DNA of 64,000 bases from Heligmosomoides polygyrus polygyrus (lineage: Eukaryota; Nematoda; Chromadorea; Rhabditida; Heligmosomidae), in the NCBI GenBank assembly GCA_947396885.1, contig OX377205.1:64452969-64516968 (forward strand). The letters are read 5' to 3'. The first letter of the stretch is position 1. The number at the start of each line of letters is the position of its first letter. This document shows positions 30,469-42,895 of this stretch, one piece after another. The notes beneath the pieces were generated by a model that was not told the origin of the DNA, did not search any database, and was given only the letters and a program-made list of their open reading frames with translations. Made by a program: the position numbers and the translations under genes.

Positions 30469-32161
30469 CAGGGGTGTGCGTTTAACAATTAACGATTTAC
30501 CGATTCACCGGATTTACCCGCATTCTTTACTAAACCTTTTTAACGAATTTTAACGACGAAAATTTCCTTTAAATTGCATTAACAACATTTTATGCGCCGC
30601 TTTCGACTTCTACTTCTTCTTCTTCATGGAAATTCACTTCTGACGAACTTTTTCGATGTGGTTTCATAGTATCATTGCGAGGAAATCCCCTACTTACTTG
30701 AATCAGTGGAAACAGGCGGTCGATTTGGACTTTATATTTTGAGAATTGCTGGCATTTTTCGTGCTCCTTGACCAGTTGAAAAAACATAGAAGATGCAGAG
30801 AAAACGCTACGAAACACAAATGACGGGAAAAATAAGCGTAGGAAACGAAACACAGGAAGAAAACGGCTCTCTTCATCTTTCCCGGGAGTTTTCCGGAAAG
30901 TTGGGTGGGTTCTTCGTGCAGCGTTAGGCAATGATTGTAGGACGGCGTTAGGGCAAAGTTGCGCCCCGCCTAACTGGTAAAGGGTGGCTCCTGGAACTGT
31001 CATTGCCTCGTTTTCATTAAATTTCATAGCGTGCATGCGACGAATTTGCTTTTCGTCCTCTTCTGGCAGTTTTCTCTGGGAGAACTATAACACAAGTATA
31101 CTCGTGAAACAGTGAGCATGTGTACATGAAAACAATAAAATTTAAAAAAAGAGAGAAGAAGCGATGGACACTCTCCGTCAGTTATTATATAGCTAGCACC
31201 TTACATACAATCTATTGCACCAGGTTCTTCAAGAAAAAAATCAGAATGGCCAATTGCTTGGAGGTCGTAAGAGAGTGACAGACAGCGGAAAATTATATAT
31301 AGAGGAGTAGGAAAGGGTGTTGACTGCCTTTTTCATAAGAGGGTAAACGCCCATTCAAATGCCTGTGTACCTTATGCTGTTCCTTCGAAGGAAGGAGGAT
31401 AAAAAGCTAACAATTGAAATCCACCTCTCTTTAGTGAGAAAGACAAGAATACCCAATGCGGTAGAATTTGATTTCATTAAATTTCTGCCAACGGTCTGTG
31501 ACTGTTTGCTTTATTCGTCTGCATTGAGAGCGAGACCTTGTGGGACAGAAGGAACCATTCTGTGAAGCAGATAGATGTGGACTTCGTAAATATCTTCCGA
31601 TGACCAAATGCACCAAGGAATTCGCTGTGGTCACTGCTTGACCTGAATTCTTCGTTAAAACATTCTGCAGTTCTCCGAAACAATTAAGGAAGTATAGAAG
31701 AAATGTTGTACCGTAAGGTTCTGCTTAGCGAGCGCAGAATTTTTTTTAAATTGTTGTCAGTACAAGTGAGAATGCTCAAAACCGTTGAGCCATGCTATGG
31801 TAACCAGCACTTCGAATCTTCCCAGAAGCTTGAAAACTTTCCGAAAGCTAAAGGAACTAAGCATAGTAAGAAACTTGTTATTTTAGAAGTATTACTCTTA
31901 CTGTTTGGTTTTGAAATCTTAGTGGTTAAAGATTTGTTGATGATAGATAGACTGCCGTTACTTTTCTGAAGATGAAGACATACATATAATGACCATATAG
32001 ATAGATTCGAAAAAAACAATAAATAAAAATCTGGCTTTTTATTTACTGAAATACAGCCAGACTGCAGCTAAGGAATATTTTATTTAACGATTTTATCGCA
32101 AAAATTTTTCGTTAAAAAAATGGTCGTTAAAATTTTACCAAAAAACTAACGCACACCCCTG
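30469..32161. mobile_element. hAT-like transposon (family B), non-autonomous
   Basis: A 1693-bp element. It begins CAGGGGTGTGCGTTTAAC and ends with the complement of CAGGGGTGTGCGTTAG. The flanking 8-mers are ATACGAAT (30461-30468) and ATGCGAAT (32162-32169), a hAT-sized duplication with one mismatch. Subterminal sequence is reiterated TTAACGA/ATTTACC at the left and TTTAACGA, CGTTAAAA at the right. The best internal frame (30590-31036, minus) has no transposase motif and no BED zinc finger. It shares TIR wording with family A but has different subterminal words. Confidence 0.82.
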
Positions 32162-32169
32162 ATGCGAAT

Positions 32170-33816
32170 GCGATTCCGCGTTCTTTTGTTGCAGATAGCC
32201 AGAAGCGTAAATCTCGATGCCCAAGCAGGTCACCGGCCAAGCGACAGAGGCTTGATATAATTATACCATGAAAGCTGCTGGTTGTCCAGAGGTCTCCCTC
32301 ATTAACCGTCACAGGTGTTCTACATGTTGCGGCATGTTCAACTGTTACGACAGCTGACCGAGAACTTGACGCCGAGCAGTTTTTGCCACTAGAAGGCACT
32401 AAGGTCCGCCTCGAGTTTTACAGTTACTAGCGTGCTAAGCATAGTAAGTCTTTCAACGTCGACCTGATCGATGCGGTTGCAGTCTGTTCGGCTCCGAAGG
32501 TTCGCGAGCAAATCGCTGTAAAACCTCATCGCTCTCTATTTTACAGCAACGCATCTGTTGCATTCACCGCTTATAGATGCGTTCCGAGAAGTTGTGACCT
32601 TCTAGTATAGCCTTCTTTTATTATTTTCAGAGCTTGATAGTGACGGCCAGAGGCGTCACAAATCACTCGAATGATTGTTTCGTTCGAAGTTGCAGCATTC
32701 CTGCTCCGATGAGCTCTGCCAGACGCCTTATAAAGCGGTTGATTGCAGACATTGACGGTAGACGAAGAGGTCCCAGCTAATGTCAAGCAAAGGGCAGAAT
32801 TAGTGCTAGTGAGCAGGATGAAAATGCAATAGCTTTTCAAAGACAAACGCTTTCTCAGTATGATCAAACAACTACATATCGCCTAGGTCGACGATATTGC
32901 ATGAGACGTTTTGAAATAAACCAATGGGAAGAAAAAGAAAAAATTGCTAGGTAGCCGGCTGTTTCATGGTCAAACGGTCGCGCCGTGCATTTACCCATTT
33001 AGCAGTGAAGGAAGGTTGGGTTTCGTAATTCACCTGAAGAGAAGCTTGGTCTTTGGAAGTGAAACGTTTATGAAAACATTTAGGAATTCTGGTGAGGCAA
33101 ATCGCAACCACTCTCGAGAAAGGTCTTCAGAATGCTGCTACTGTATGAGCTGAGATCTGTATAAAAAAGCATAGGCTGAAGGCGTTCTCGTGGATGTGTA
33201 GCATTTCTAATTCTTTGCAATCTGTGGAGACAGTTCTGTAGGAGACTATTGGTCACTAATGTTTCTATTAGCTTCTTCATGCGAAACCTTAAAATCGCAG
33301 ACCGGCTGAATTTGAAGCCCAACATCACGAGTACTGCAACAGATGGTTCATCCATGCACTCCCTGTTTCTGTTTCTTTTTTCTGCATTAATCCACACCAC
33401 TATTCCGGACAGAAGGCTGTCACGATGTGAGACGACAAACTGAAGAATAGTGCGTTCGTGTCCATTTCTGGTACTGCGAGGGATATCATCTGTACGTGCA
33501 CCTTCCATCGAATTCATGCTATTCGTGTGAAACGTTTGTCAACGAGATTTGTACGCTTACAAGGTGACTCAGCTGAGGACAGCCGATCTTCTCCGAAGAC
33601 ATTTCGACCGCTCGTTCGAGACGCGCTTGGCCATTACGCATCAGCCGCTCCAAGAACTCCAGGCGAAGGATGTGTTAGCAAAAAGTGGAACAGCATCGAA
33701 CAATCTCGTCACAGCCTTCACAAAGCCATCTTCCCTGCCTGGGAGCTCAAACAGTAATTTGCAATTATTAGTGCCGCCAACTACATAGAATCCCATTTTC
33801 ACAGTGGGTACGATAA
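32170..33816. other. about 1.6 kb without a supported gene
   Basis: Minus-strand frames at 32571-32867 and 33080-33517 are the longest. The first has a hydrophobic N-terminal stretch but begins with TTG and no in-frame ATG. The second ends with a leucine-rich RLQRIRNATHPRERLQP region. Neither matches a family I recognise. They could be exon fragments. Confidence 0.35.
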
Positions 33817-35081
33817 CAGGGTGTTCCAAAATAACGTGATGAAAGCTTTTCATTATAACTATGAAACAACTGGCAAGTTTACAAACTAATGCATAAATAA
33901 CAGCAACGTAGACGCTAGACAACACTATATTGACCGGATTCGAGGTGGCCTCTTTGGTGCGAATACAGAGGTCAAAACTCTTGGTAAAGTCTTTGGCGGT
34001 GTGCCGTAGGTCATCTGGAGACAGTCGTTCCCACTCCCGACGCAGAGATTCCTTCTGAGCTTCCGGGCTGTGGTGGCGCTAGACACGGACTCTGACCTTT
34101 AAAATGGACCACGCGCTTTCCGTCGGATTCAGATCCGAAGACTGCGGTGGCCATTCCGCAGACATGATAAAGCCCGAAAATTGGCCTTGCACAATGCTTG
34201 CGTGCTTTTCGTCCTGTATGCAGGGATTGAGTCTTGTTGAAACGTCCACTGCTATTGCTGAAGCGCTACTGGAACCAGAAAAGTGCAATAGTCTCGAATG
34301 TGTCCCGTCGGTACACATCTCTTTATTTACCTTTTATTTCTTCGTCCACAAAAACCAGGGGACCCTTCCGTTGCTATAGATCCCTCCCCGAACCATGAGC
34401 GCCTGCGGATTTTGACACTGTTTGGCGATGGCATAGTTTCTAGAGCCTCTCCAGATCAGATGTTGCGGGTTTGGGGGTTGTGAGCCTAATTCACGAGGAA
34501 CAGCTTCTTGTCCATGAAAAGTGTTCGCTTCCACCCGCGATCTGCGGCCCGCAGCTTGAGCTGTTAGCACCAGTGGGCCGTTCACGCTTATTCTTCTCCA
34601 CCAACATCTGTACTTTATGGAATTTGTAGGGTTTGAGTCCGCGTTTCTTATCCGATGCACCGATGTGAGACTGACACCGAGATCACGGACGATTTTTCTC
34701 AGGAGGCGCTCGGATCTGGGATTTTTCGCTTCTCGATGATATTCCGGATCCGCGACGTATTGACAGTGCGATTTCATCCTTGTGCTAGACAATTACCTTC
34801 ATAGCTAAGCTCTTTATATCAACCAGTTTCTGTGGAGACAATTGACTAAACAGGCTAGCGATGTCGCATTGCTGCTTTCCTTGACGATGTAGTTCCAAAA
34901 TCGCAGTGCGATGGTTTGACATCCTGAGAAAAACCGTAACTGGTAGAAAACATGACTTGAAAAATTACAACACGGATAGAAAGATACGCACAAAAAATGG
35001 CGCCATTGCCGCCATGCTGCAGATCAATACATTCGCTTGGGAGAACGTCAAACCTTCATCACGTTATTTTGCAACGCCCTG
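33817..35081 (-). mobile_element. dead Tc1/mariner-type transposon
   Basis: About 1265 bp with TA on both sides. The ends read CAGGGTGTTCCAAAATAACG and, inward from the right, CAGGGCGTTGCAAAATAACG; the left has one extra A next to the TA. The minus strand encodes a degenerate transposase: IVRDLGVSLTSVHRI (helix-turn-helix) near 34640-34690, ALMVRGGIYSNGRVPWFL near 34340-34400 (family form VMVWGGI), and EWPPQSSDLNPTESAWSILK near 34080-34150, where the acidic residue after NPT is E. A C-terminal RREWERLSPDDLRHTAK-like stretch follows near 34000. Frameshifts break it in at least three places. Confidence 0.85.
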
Positions 35082-35889
35082 TAAAAACAACAGATGCAAC
35101 GCATGGGCCTTGAGCTGCGAACAAAAATGTTTATCAGTCGCTACATAACCCTAGTGTGTACATAGTCAATATGTCCTTCCTCGAGTAGATGAATTAGATG
35201 CGTGAAGTGCAACAAAAAGTTGAACGCTTGTCTGAACATCATGTAAAATGAGCACGCACAGGACGGTACACGGTACTCTTGTGCAATAATCATATGCTAC
35301 AGGGGAATCAACTTTATCTTTTCACTATTACAAGTAAACAACGTGTTAATATCTAAATCGTTGCACGATAATTCTTGTGTTTTACCATGCACACTACAGA
35401 GAAATGAAACCACTTATTCCATTCCATTATAACTTCGCTTCCAAAATTTTCGCGGAGGTAGTGCTAGTGCCCTTCAAAGCTAGAGTGTCACGCTTGAGTA
35501 GCTACAAAATTTATGTCAAACAAGTTTTTCCAAGTTCTTTAATTGACCGAAGAAATCATGGGTTCTCAGCTGTTTGAAAAACATGAAAACCTTGAGCATA
35601 AATACCAGCGCATTACTGCAACGATTCGACATCTCCCTCGCAACAGTTTCACCAAGCGCGGGGAAGGGAGTCGATAAGAACTTTCACTGCGTGGTGTTCT
35701 TCGAGTGTTCCTCGACTTTAATGGTCTTATCTCGCTGACGATAAAAAATTTTGTTGACGACGTGCTTCTACAGGAGCTGGATCCATCAACGACTTAAGCA
35801 ATCTAACGGAGAAATTACAGCCGAAATTACTGATAGCGCGTGCAACGCTGGACAACAATCAAGCGAGCGAATGCTCAGATAATCCTAAG
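35082..35889. other. unassigned spacer
   Basis: No gene or repeat recognised; short open frames only. Confidence 0.4.
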
Positions 35890-38640
35890 AGATTCTAGTT
35901 TTGGGCTAGTAATAAGTTGAACTCCCGCAAGCTTCCATAGGTCAAGAATGTTGATCTGACTGTGGTCCTCGCTACCGGCGCATATACCCGAAGCTTACCT
36001 CTCCTTGTTCTAGACAGATGGCCTCGGAAAAATATGCACGGGTTTATGCGCACCTTTCGGGTGAGAATCTTTAAAAGCATCTTGAGATCGAATGATTTCC
36101 TTTACATTCAAGATACTTTAATCCGAACATCCTGTTTCTTTCTCGGCCATTTGGGATTTGCGAGTAGTTCATGCCAAAGCATCTCATTACTGCTTTGCGA
36201 GTGAAATTATTCTGAATTTTTTTCGAACATGTCAATGTCGTTCTTCTTGAGAGGGTTGAACACAGTTGCTACGAATTCAGCTATTGGCCGCCATGTTTTA
36301 TAAGCCCGCAGAAGGAGATCAGGATTATTGCTCTTCAAAACTTTGAAAACGTTGTAGATGCGAAAATTTGCCATTTTTACCAAAGATTTGTGATGAGCGT
36401 CAAAATTCAGATTTTTGTGTATTAATAATCCAAGATCGCGAAACTCGTCAACTACTCTAACTGTTGAATTCTGTAGTTTGTAGTCAGGGAAAGAGACTAC
36501 ATTTCGGCCACCAATTACTAAGCGGCAGGATTTCTCAGGCGCAATTGGTAGTTTCCACTCATTCGCCCAATTGGAAATGTAGTCAATCCCTGTTTGAACG
36601 CAAATAAAGTCCTGGTCTTCTTTGACAATTTTATAAATCTTTAAATCATCTGCATACATTTTGCATGAGACTCCAAACCTGGAAACTGCGTCTGGAAGTT
36701 CATATGTACAGGAGAGGAGAGAGCACTCCGCCTTGTGGAACTCCAGTACACGCATTAAAAACGGAGGAAAATGCTTCTTCAAGTTTAACCTGATATGTCC
36801 TTCAGTAAGGAAGCTGCGCGTCCAATTAATTACCATAGGGTGAATACCGACCATGCTCATTTTGCATTATAATTGTGGTATCGGGACTCTATCGAAAGCT
36901 TTGGAAAAGTCAAAATATACCACATCAACGCTGCTCTTACTTTCCATTCCTTCAGTCCAGTCATTGAAAAAAGTAAGCATTAAAGTTTCAACGGATCTTC
37001 CTGGTAAAAATCCAAATTGGTTATCTTAGATTATCTTATTGGCTTCAAGATGCCTTAGAATATATCTCTTAACGATTTTTTCAAACGCTTGGGCTAGAAC
37101 TGATGTGATACTTATTCGGCGATAGTTACGAGGGTCGTTTGAAGGAGATTTCTTGGAAATAGGAGTGACGAACGCATGCTTCCACCTTCTGGGCACCTCA
37201 GCTGCAATGAAGCTAAAATTGAAAATATGCTCTAATGTATGTGGTGCAGAATCCTTTTAAGAAAACTCAACGGAATAAAGTCTGGGGAGAGAGCTAGACC
37301 TTGGTCACTTTAAAAGAATTTCATAAATGTGCTCCTTATGAAACCACAAGGAAGACTCCATTTGAGAAGCACTACGAGCGGAAACTGAATTTGTACTCAC
37401 ATCCGCTTGAGCCTGGCTTTGAGACGGTTGCGAGTGCGATTTCGTGAACGTTCCAAATTGTCTTAGAAACTGTGAACTAGTAAATTGGCTTTGTCCTGAG
37501 GAGATGAGTGACAGAAGCCAAGTTCGTCAATCAAAGAGGGGATTGTGGAATTGTTTGCACTACGCGCATTAACGTATCGATAAAATTTGTTTCGATCCGT
37601 GGATCCGAGAAGTTTCTTCTCTAAGTAAACGTGATATCTAAAGGTAGCTCTTTCCAATTTTCTGCTGTACACAGCATATTTACCCCAGTCACATCGTTGG
37701 TTATGGACGCCTTATTCAATAAACAGCTGCGATAATGGTTCATCCTCTTGAGGTAGTTGGGAAGTCTTAGTTCATTCTTCTTTATTCTGACAAGAGCAAC
37801 AAGCAACTCTATAACGAGATGGAGAATGGCAAGAAAGGTCTCATATATGTCGTCAACTGACTCCAGATTGCATATGCTACCTATCCAGTCAACGTTAGAG
37901 AGGTATTCCGTAATTGCGTCATAATTCGCACCCATAAAGTCTCTTTTACACACGAAAGTGGGCGATCTGCCTTAAGATAGATTTTGAAGGATACTGTAGC
38001 ATGATCGCTATTCCCTAAAGGTGGACCAACGCAGTCTTCGCCTACAAAATTTTGACAGTTGCATAAAAATAGATCAAGTACAGTTTGATTTCTAGTAGGA
38101 GTGGATACTAACTGTTTAAAGTCATGCGATTCAAACAAATCACGAAAACATTTGACGTTCGATATGAGGTGTTCAATAGATTGGGAATATTGAAATCACC
38201 AAGAACAATACATGGCTCAGAACACGAGGAAAAGTCGCTAATTGCTTTTGCCAGTTGAACAGAACCAGCTGAGTCGCAACTGGGTGCTCGGTATACTCCA
38301 ACTAATCGGAACAAATTGGAGCGAAACCCTACATCACATACTAAAATCTCATATCTATCCCTAACAGATTCATGGAAAACCAAATCACATATTAAGTAAT
38401 TTTTTACGAGCAGTAGTATCCCTCCGCCTCTCTTGGAGTTCGGGTCACACCGCACAGGCATACATATATTGACTACGGCTATTCCTAGGAGAGGATTTGC
38501 TTGGTTTTGTGAGGTTAGCCATGTTTCGGTAAGGAGGACCACGTCGAAGTTGCTTTCACAAAGGTTGAGAACCAGAAAGTTGCAGTTTTTTACTAGGGAC
38601 CTTATATTCGAAAGTAAGCATCTCAGTTCACATCTAGATT
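35890..38640 (-). pseudogene. CR1-like LINE ORF2 (endonuclease + reverse transcriptase), near full length but frameshifted
   Basis: Transcribed on the minus strand from about 38640. The endonuclease has RCLLSNIRSLVKN, VVLLTETWLTS, KRGGGILLLVK, GVYRAPSCDS, IVLGDFNIP and GNSDHATVSF, so its catalytic residues including SDH are present. The linker spans about 37900-37400. The reverse transcriptase runs from about 37290 with NYRRISITSVLAQAFEKIV, then GFLPGRSVETL, VVYFDFSKAFDRVP (first D) and KMYADDLKIY (catalytic DD), up to PIAPEKS and a C-terminal RVYAPVARTTVRSTF near 35980. Several frameshifts and stops separate these blocks. It copies its own RNA at a nicked chromosomal site when intact. This is the best-preserved LINE in the window. 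Confidence 0.85.
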
Positions 38641-39094
38641 TCCTGCGACATCTCAGTAGTTTTCCGATGGGCTACTGGGATGTGAGGATCCAGGTTCATT
38701 GCTGGTGCTTTACTGAGAGGGTGCAATCTGCTGCAGGTGAGGAGATTGTGTACCTCCTCCGCTGCTACCAGATGGCAGCCCTCGTTTGCTAAGGAGTTCG
38801 CTCCGCCTGCGCTCTCTCTCCTCCCAGGTAAGTGACGGGCGGAGGTAAATGCCCTTTTAGAAGGAAAAGAAGTGCAGCCTCGGCGCACGCCTCACAGCAT
38901 CAGCTTGGAACCTACTGGCCGGAAGCACAACTTTTACTAGCCTTGGCCTATTTTGCTGCGGTCTTCCCCAGCGGTAAACAGCAATGGGTTTACATTCAAC
39001 TCCTAGAAAATCAAATATTTTAAACATACAATCGAAGTCCTGAGCTTTCTAGCAAGAGAACTAGAGGCCGGTGATTCAACAACATTAGATAATA

Positions 39095-39734
39095 CTATAG
39101 ACCTTCTATGTTCGCTGTCATCATGACTAGAGACAGGCTTAACAGCTTCAAGAGAAGGTTTACCGGTGATTGTGCCTTTAACAATTCTCCTTTTAAAAAC
39201 AAATTTTCCTCCCTCAAACTCTTCATCTCCTCGACCAACTCCACATTGCGCCGGCTCAGCTCTCTAACTTCCTCACGCGTCTCCATCAGAAGTTCAACGA
39301 CGGCCTTCACATACGCCGGCACCTTTCCGCTTTCCATCAAAGCCCGCAAGCGATCCGGCTCCGAACTTGCCTCTCCAGCTGATGATCTTCTCGTAATCCT
39401 TAGCTGTAACAGACGAGACCCGAGCGGGAGACGGCATAATATCGATCGTTGGAAAATGAGAACAGGTGCGACACAAGGAGACAACAGTTATACCTTTGAG
39501 AGTGGCAAATTTGAGAATACGCATGTTTCGCAGTCTCCCTGCCACTAGAGACGCTTTCTTAAGCTGCTGGTGGAGGCGAGACGGCTTAAGTGGCGAAAAA
39601 CAGAGAAATACAGTTGGCAGCCGTGGGAAAACGCGCCGCACAGCGTGGGAGATGAGGGTGGAAATGTTGCCTGAACGACTCCACGAAGAGGTAGAATACG
39701 TAACGTACCTGCAAGGATCAACACCGACTTTCAT
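39095..39734 (-). pseudogene. CR1-like LINE ORF1 (coiled-coil nucleic-acid-binding protein)
   Basis: Upstream of ORF2 on the same strand. The frame at 39095-39484 contains LMESGKVPAYVKAVVELLME followed by a long heptad-rich segment with EEVRELSRRNVELVEEMKSL and REENLFLKGELL, a clear coiled coil of the sort that trimerises LINE ORF1 proteins. An N-terminal MPSPARVSSVTAKDYEKI block lies in another frame (39294-39734), so at least one frameshift separates the two. The region between about 38640 and 39095 is the ORF1 C-terminus and inter-ORF sequence and is decayed. Plus-strand frames over this region (39108-39548, 39466-39987) are shadows. Confidence 0.7.
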
Positions 39735-40084
39735 CCTTCTATTCTATATTTCATCTCGCTCGCTTTGGGAGTGGGACGAGGGCAACCTAGACAGCATGTC
39801 CTCTGGCAACAGATGGCAAAACCCACATTGGTCATCATCAGACATCATCAGTCAAAGTCAGAAAACTAATATCTATAACGAAATAAATTTTAAAACTAAA
39901 AACTTTTTGTCTCCAAGATTTTCTGTGAACGTCGAATGCCTGGCGCGTCCTCAACTGGGAGTGATCAACGTTTATCATTATCCTTAGTTACAGCTAAAGA
40001 AACAGCTACCGCTATCAAAAACGACATTAAAAATGATAGAATTAAAATCGTGCAGTTTCCAGCCATCCGCTAAAAGTACGCAGA
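39735..40084. other. spacer
   Basis: LINE 5' flank and unassigned sequence up to the 3' end of the next LINE. Confidence 0.4.
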
Positions 40085-42365
40085 TTGCGGACAGTAATCA
40101 CCTTGCGTCTTCTCAACCCGCCAGGTTCACCACAGCAAGGCGGCATGCCGCAAAACTCCGTTTCCGGCCTAAAACAGCAGTGGTCTTCTGAGGATGTGTC
40201 CGTACCACCTTAGGCGCTGCTCCCTCATCTTCAGCTGGATCGGAGCTGTCTTCACCACTGCTCTAACATCCTCGTTTCTCAGTCTGTCCTAGCGGGTCCA
40301 TCCACATTCCCGTCTGAGCATCCTCATTTCCGCGGCGTGCAGTTGTCGCTCTCTACCTACGGCGCAGCACTCACAGCCATAGAGGAGGGCCGGCCTCCCT
40401 ACTGTTCCATATAGTTTGCCTTTGAGTGTATTGGAGCACCTACGGTCGCAGAAGATTTGTGCACTCCTTCCATTTGAGCCATGCTGCCCTTATCCGTCCC
40501 TTAACCGCCTGGTCCACGCTTCCTTCCTCGGATAGATCGCTTCCGAAGTAGCGGGATTGTTTCTCCTTTTTGATCTTTTCCTCCCCTTGGCAGTCTAGGA
40601 TCGGTTCGGTGCACTGCTCAGAGCTGATAAACTTCGTTTTCCTCTCGTTCAGCCACAGGCCGTTACTTGCGAGGGCTCCTTGCCACAAGTGTTCCTTCTC
40701 CTCCAACTCTTCTCGGCTGTCGGCTCCTAGGGCGATGTCGTCCGCGTAGAGGATCGTTCTGAGAGGGCCTTCATCAAGGTGATTTCCTATGCAATCAAGC
40801 GTCAGCACGAAGAAAAACGGACTCAGAGCTGATACTTGATGCACCCCCACAGTGATATCCATCTTCTTTGTCATTCCGTGTGGAGTTCGTACCGCCGCTT
40901 TCGAGCCCTCGTACATGTCCTTTATGACCGAGATGAGACGTTCCGGAACACCCCTACCTCGAAGGGATTTCCAGAGCACGGCTTGGGGTAGGTGGCCTGT
41001 CGTATGCTTTCTCCAAGTACAGGAATGCCAGGTAGCAGGGCTTTCGTTTCCCCCGATACTTCTCCATCACCTGGCCAGCGATAAAGATCGCGTCTGTGGT
41101 GGACCTCTCAGGCATCAAGCCCCACTGCTTCTGGAAGATGGCGACATTTTCCTTCAGCCTCGAGTCGACCAGCCGTTCGCAGACCTTCATCGTATGTGAA
41201 ATCAGCTTGATCCCGCGGTAATTGGAACACTCGGACAAGTCGCCCTTCTGCTTTCAGATGGGGACTGTCCCTCCAGTAACCCAGCATCTTACCCTCTATC
41301 GTGACTCTGTTGAAGAACTGTGTTAGCCAGTTCACTTTCCAAGCACCTTCCAAGCTTCTACTGGCACCCTATCAGTCGTAGCTGCCTTCACGAGCTTCAT
41401 CTTCTCTATAGCGATGCGAACCTCTTACTGTGTCCATTACGGGATGGGTCCTTCCGTTGGCTGTTCTTCATGGACTTCCTGACGCGGGAATTCTTCATTC
41501 AGCAGTTTCTTTAAATACTCCTCCTGTCGTGGACAAAGGTAACGACTCCCCGTAAATCTTGTTCGGGCGGTCCGCGAGCAAGCGATTGGCTCGCAGCCGA
41601 CATAAACAGCAGTCTTCGATAACACCTCGGCTCGGACGGTACGTCCTCGAATAAACCATTTATCCACTGAACCACCGTGTACCTCGAAAGGGGTACAAAT
41701 TCGACAGTTGGCCTAACCCGCCACACCTCCCATCCTTTTCTGACCTCGACTGTCTTCCGCAGTATCCTAGCGCCAGCACTCTTCACCGTCTTGAACACTC
41801 AAATGTCAACGCAAGCTCTGCCGTGCCTTGGCAAGCCAAATAGCAAACTTCTCTCCCTGTGGTTCGTCCACGTTGTCGTATAGGGCATCGATCTCTGCGC
41901 TCTTTGCCTTTGCTACAGCTGTTTTTGCCAGCCGTTTCAGCTTACTATAGACCGTAAGACGTTTGGGAGCCCTTGTCTTCTGCCACCTCTTATAAGCCTA
42001 CTTTGTTTCCCTCACCGCAGCCTGTACCTCTTCAATCCAGAACCATGCAATCCTATTTCCTCTGGTTCCATCCTTCGCTTCGCCAAGGGTTTCCTTGGCA
42101 TTTCGTAGAATCGTTTGGGTCACCCTCCTCCAGCTCCCGTTTACGGGTTGGATCAGGAAGAACTGCTTCGGCCCTGCCTTTCTTAGTTCGTTGCGGTCTG
42201 CGCCACGCAAACTCCACCATCGGATTTTGGGTTCTGTTCTTCCTTTAGATTTGCTTGGTAGAGGAATGTTAAGATCCGCTACCAAGGGCCTATGCTGTGA
42301 TGCGACCTCTTCTCCCGGGAGCACCTTTACATCCCGGACGGTTTTCAGGTCAGGCCTTCACACTA
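40085..42365 (-). pseudogene. RTE LINE ORF2, reverse transcriptase part, downstream of an inserted element
   Basis: Minus strand, in order from 42365: LKTVRDVKVLPGEEVASQHR and PLVADLNIPLPSK (end of endonuclease), KGRTEPKIRWWSLRG, the N-terminal reverse transcriptase region with NYRGIKLISHTMKVCERL near 41220, PERSTTDAIFIAGQVMEKYR near 41110, YLAFLYLEKAYDR (first D read as E-K-A-Y-D), MYEGSKAAVRTPHG near 40900, GVHQVSALSPF (usually GVHQGSALSPF, so one glycine is lost) and LYADDIALGADS with intact catalytic DD near 40740. The C-terminal YGCE-CAVGRERQLHAAEMRML and REQRLRWYGHILRRP follow at about 40170-40390. Frameshifts are frequent. Its 5' part lies at 45390-45760. Confidence 0.82.
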
Positions 42366-42619
42366 TACCTTTGTCCTTTTCGAATTTCGAATATTCGACT
42401 ATTCGAAGAAAGTCCAATATTCGAATTATTCGTTTATACCAATATTCGAGAAAGTCCAGTGTTCGAATTATTCGTTTATTCGAATATTCGAAGGCTTCGA
42501 ATTTCGAAAATCGAATTTTGAATATTCTTTATCAATCTCTTAACAAGCTAATGGCACTCCTCTTCGAAAACCAGGGAAATGTGACCTTTTGATAAGAACG
42601 ATGTTTTGTTTCGTGCGTC

Positions 42620-42895
42620 ATTCAAAGTGGCCGAACTGTGTGTATGCAATCTGACAAGGGAAGGGCCTGGAGCGTATGCCTGAAAGGGGAGAGCGAGTCA
42701 TATAGGGAGAATCCCCACCCTCAGTTAGTGTAAAAAAGGGTTTATTTTTGACAAGTCGTTAAACAAAGGAGTAGGGAGTCTGTTACAATAAAACCTGTGG
42801 GTATTTTACGCCCGGCAAGTGGCTCGGAGCGCAGTGGATAGAGACGTTGTTACATGGGTGGGAGGTCGAGGGTCCGATTTTCCTCTTCTGCTGCG
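42620..42895 (+). repeat. tRNA-like SINE arm (family 3), plus orientation
   Basis: Ends with a tRNA-like GAGCGCAGTGGATAGAGACG followed by GTCGAGGGTCCGATTTTCC, which resemble box A and box B. Upstream words GAGCGAGTCATATAGGGAGA and GTTTATTTTT are shared, inverted, with 43890-44195. Confidence 0.65.

Noticed and set aside
30590..31036. 148-codon minus-strand frame inside the hAT-like family B element, considered as a transposase
   Set aside because: No BED finger, catalytic acids or hAT dimerisation motif; probably chance.
32571..32867. 98-codon frame with signal-peptide-like N-terminus
   Set aside because: It starts with TTG, has no in-frame ATG and no recognisable splice acceptor; kept only as a remark on the spacer.
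39466..39987. 173-codon plus-strand frame
   Set aside because: Antisense shadow of the LINE ORF1 coiled coil.
42095..42592. 165-codon plus-strand frame
   Set aside because: Antisense of RTE ORF2 running into the CGAATATTCG repeats of the nested element.
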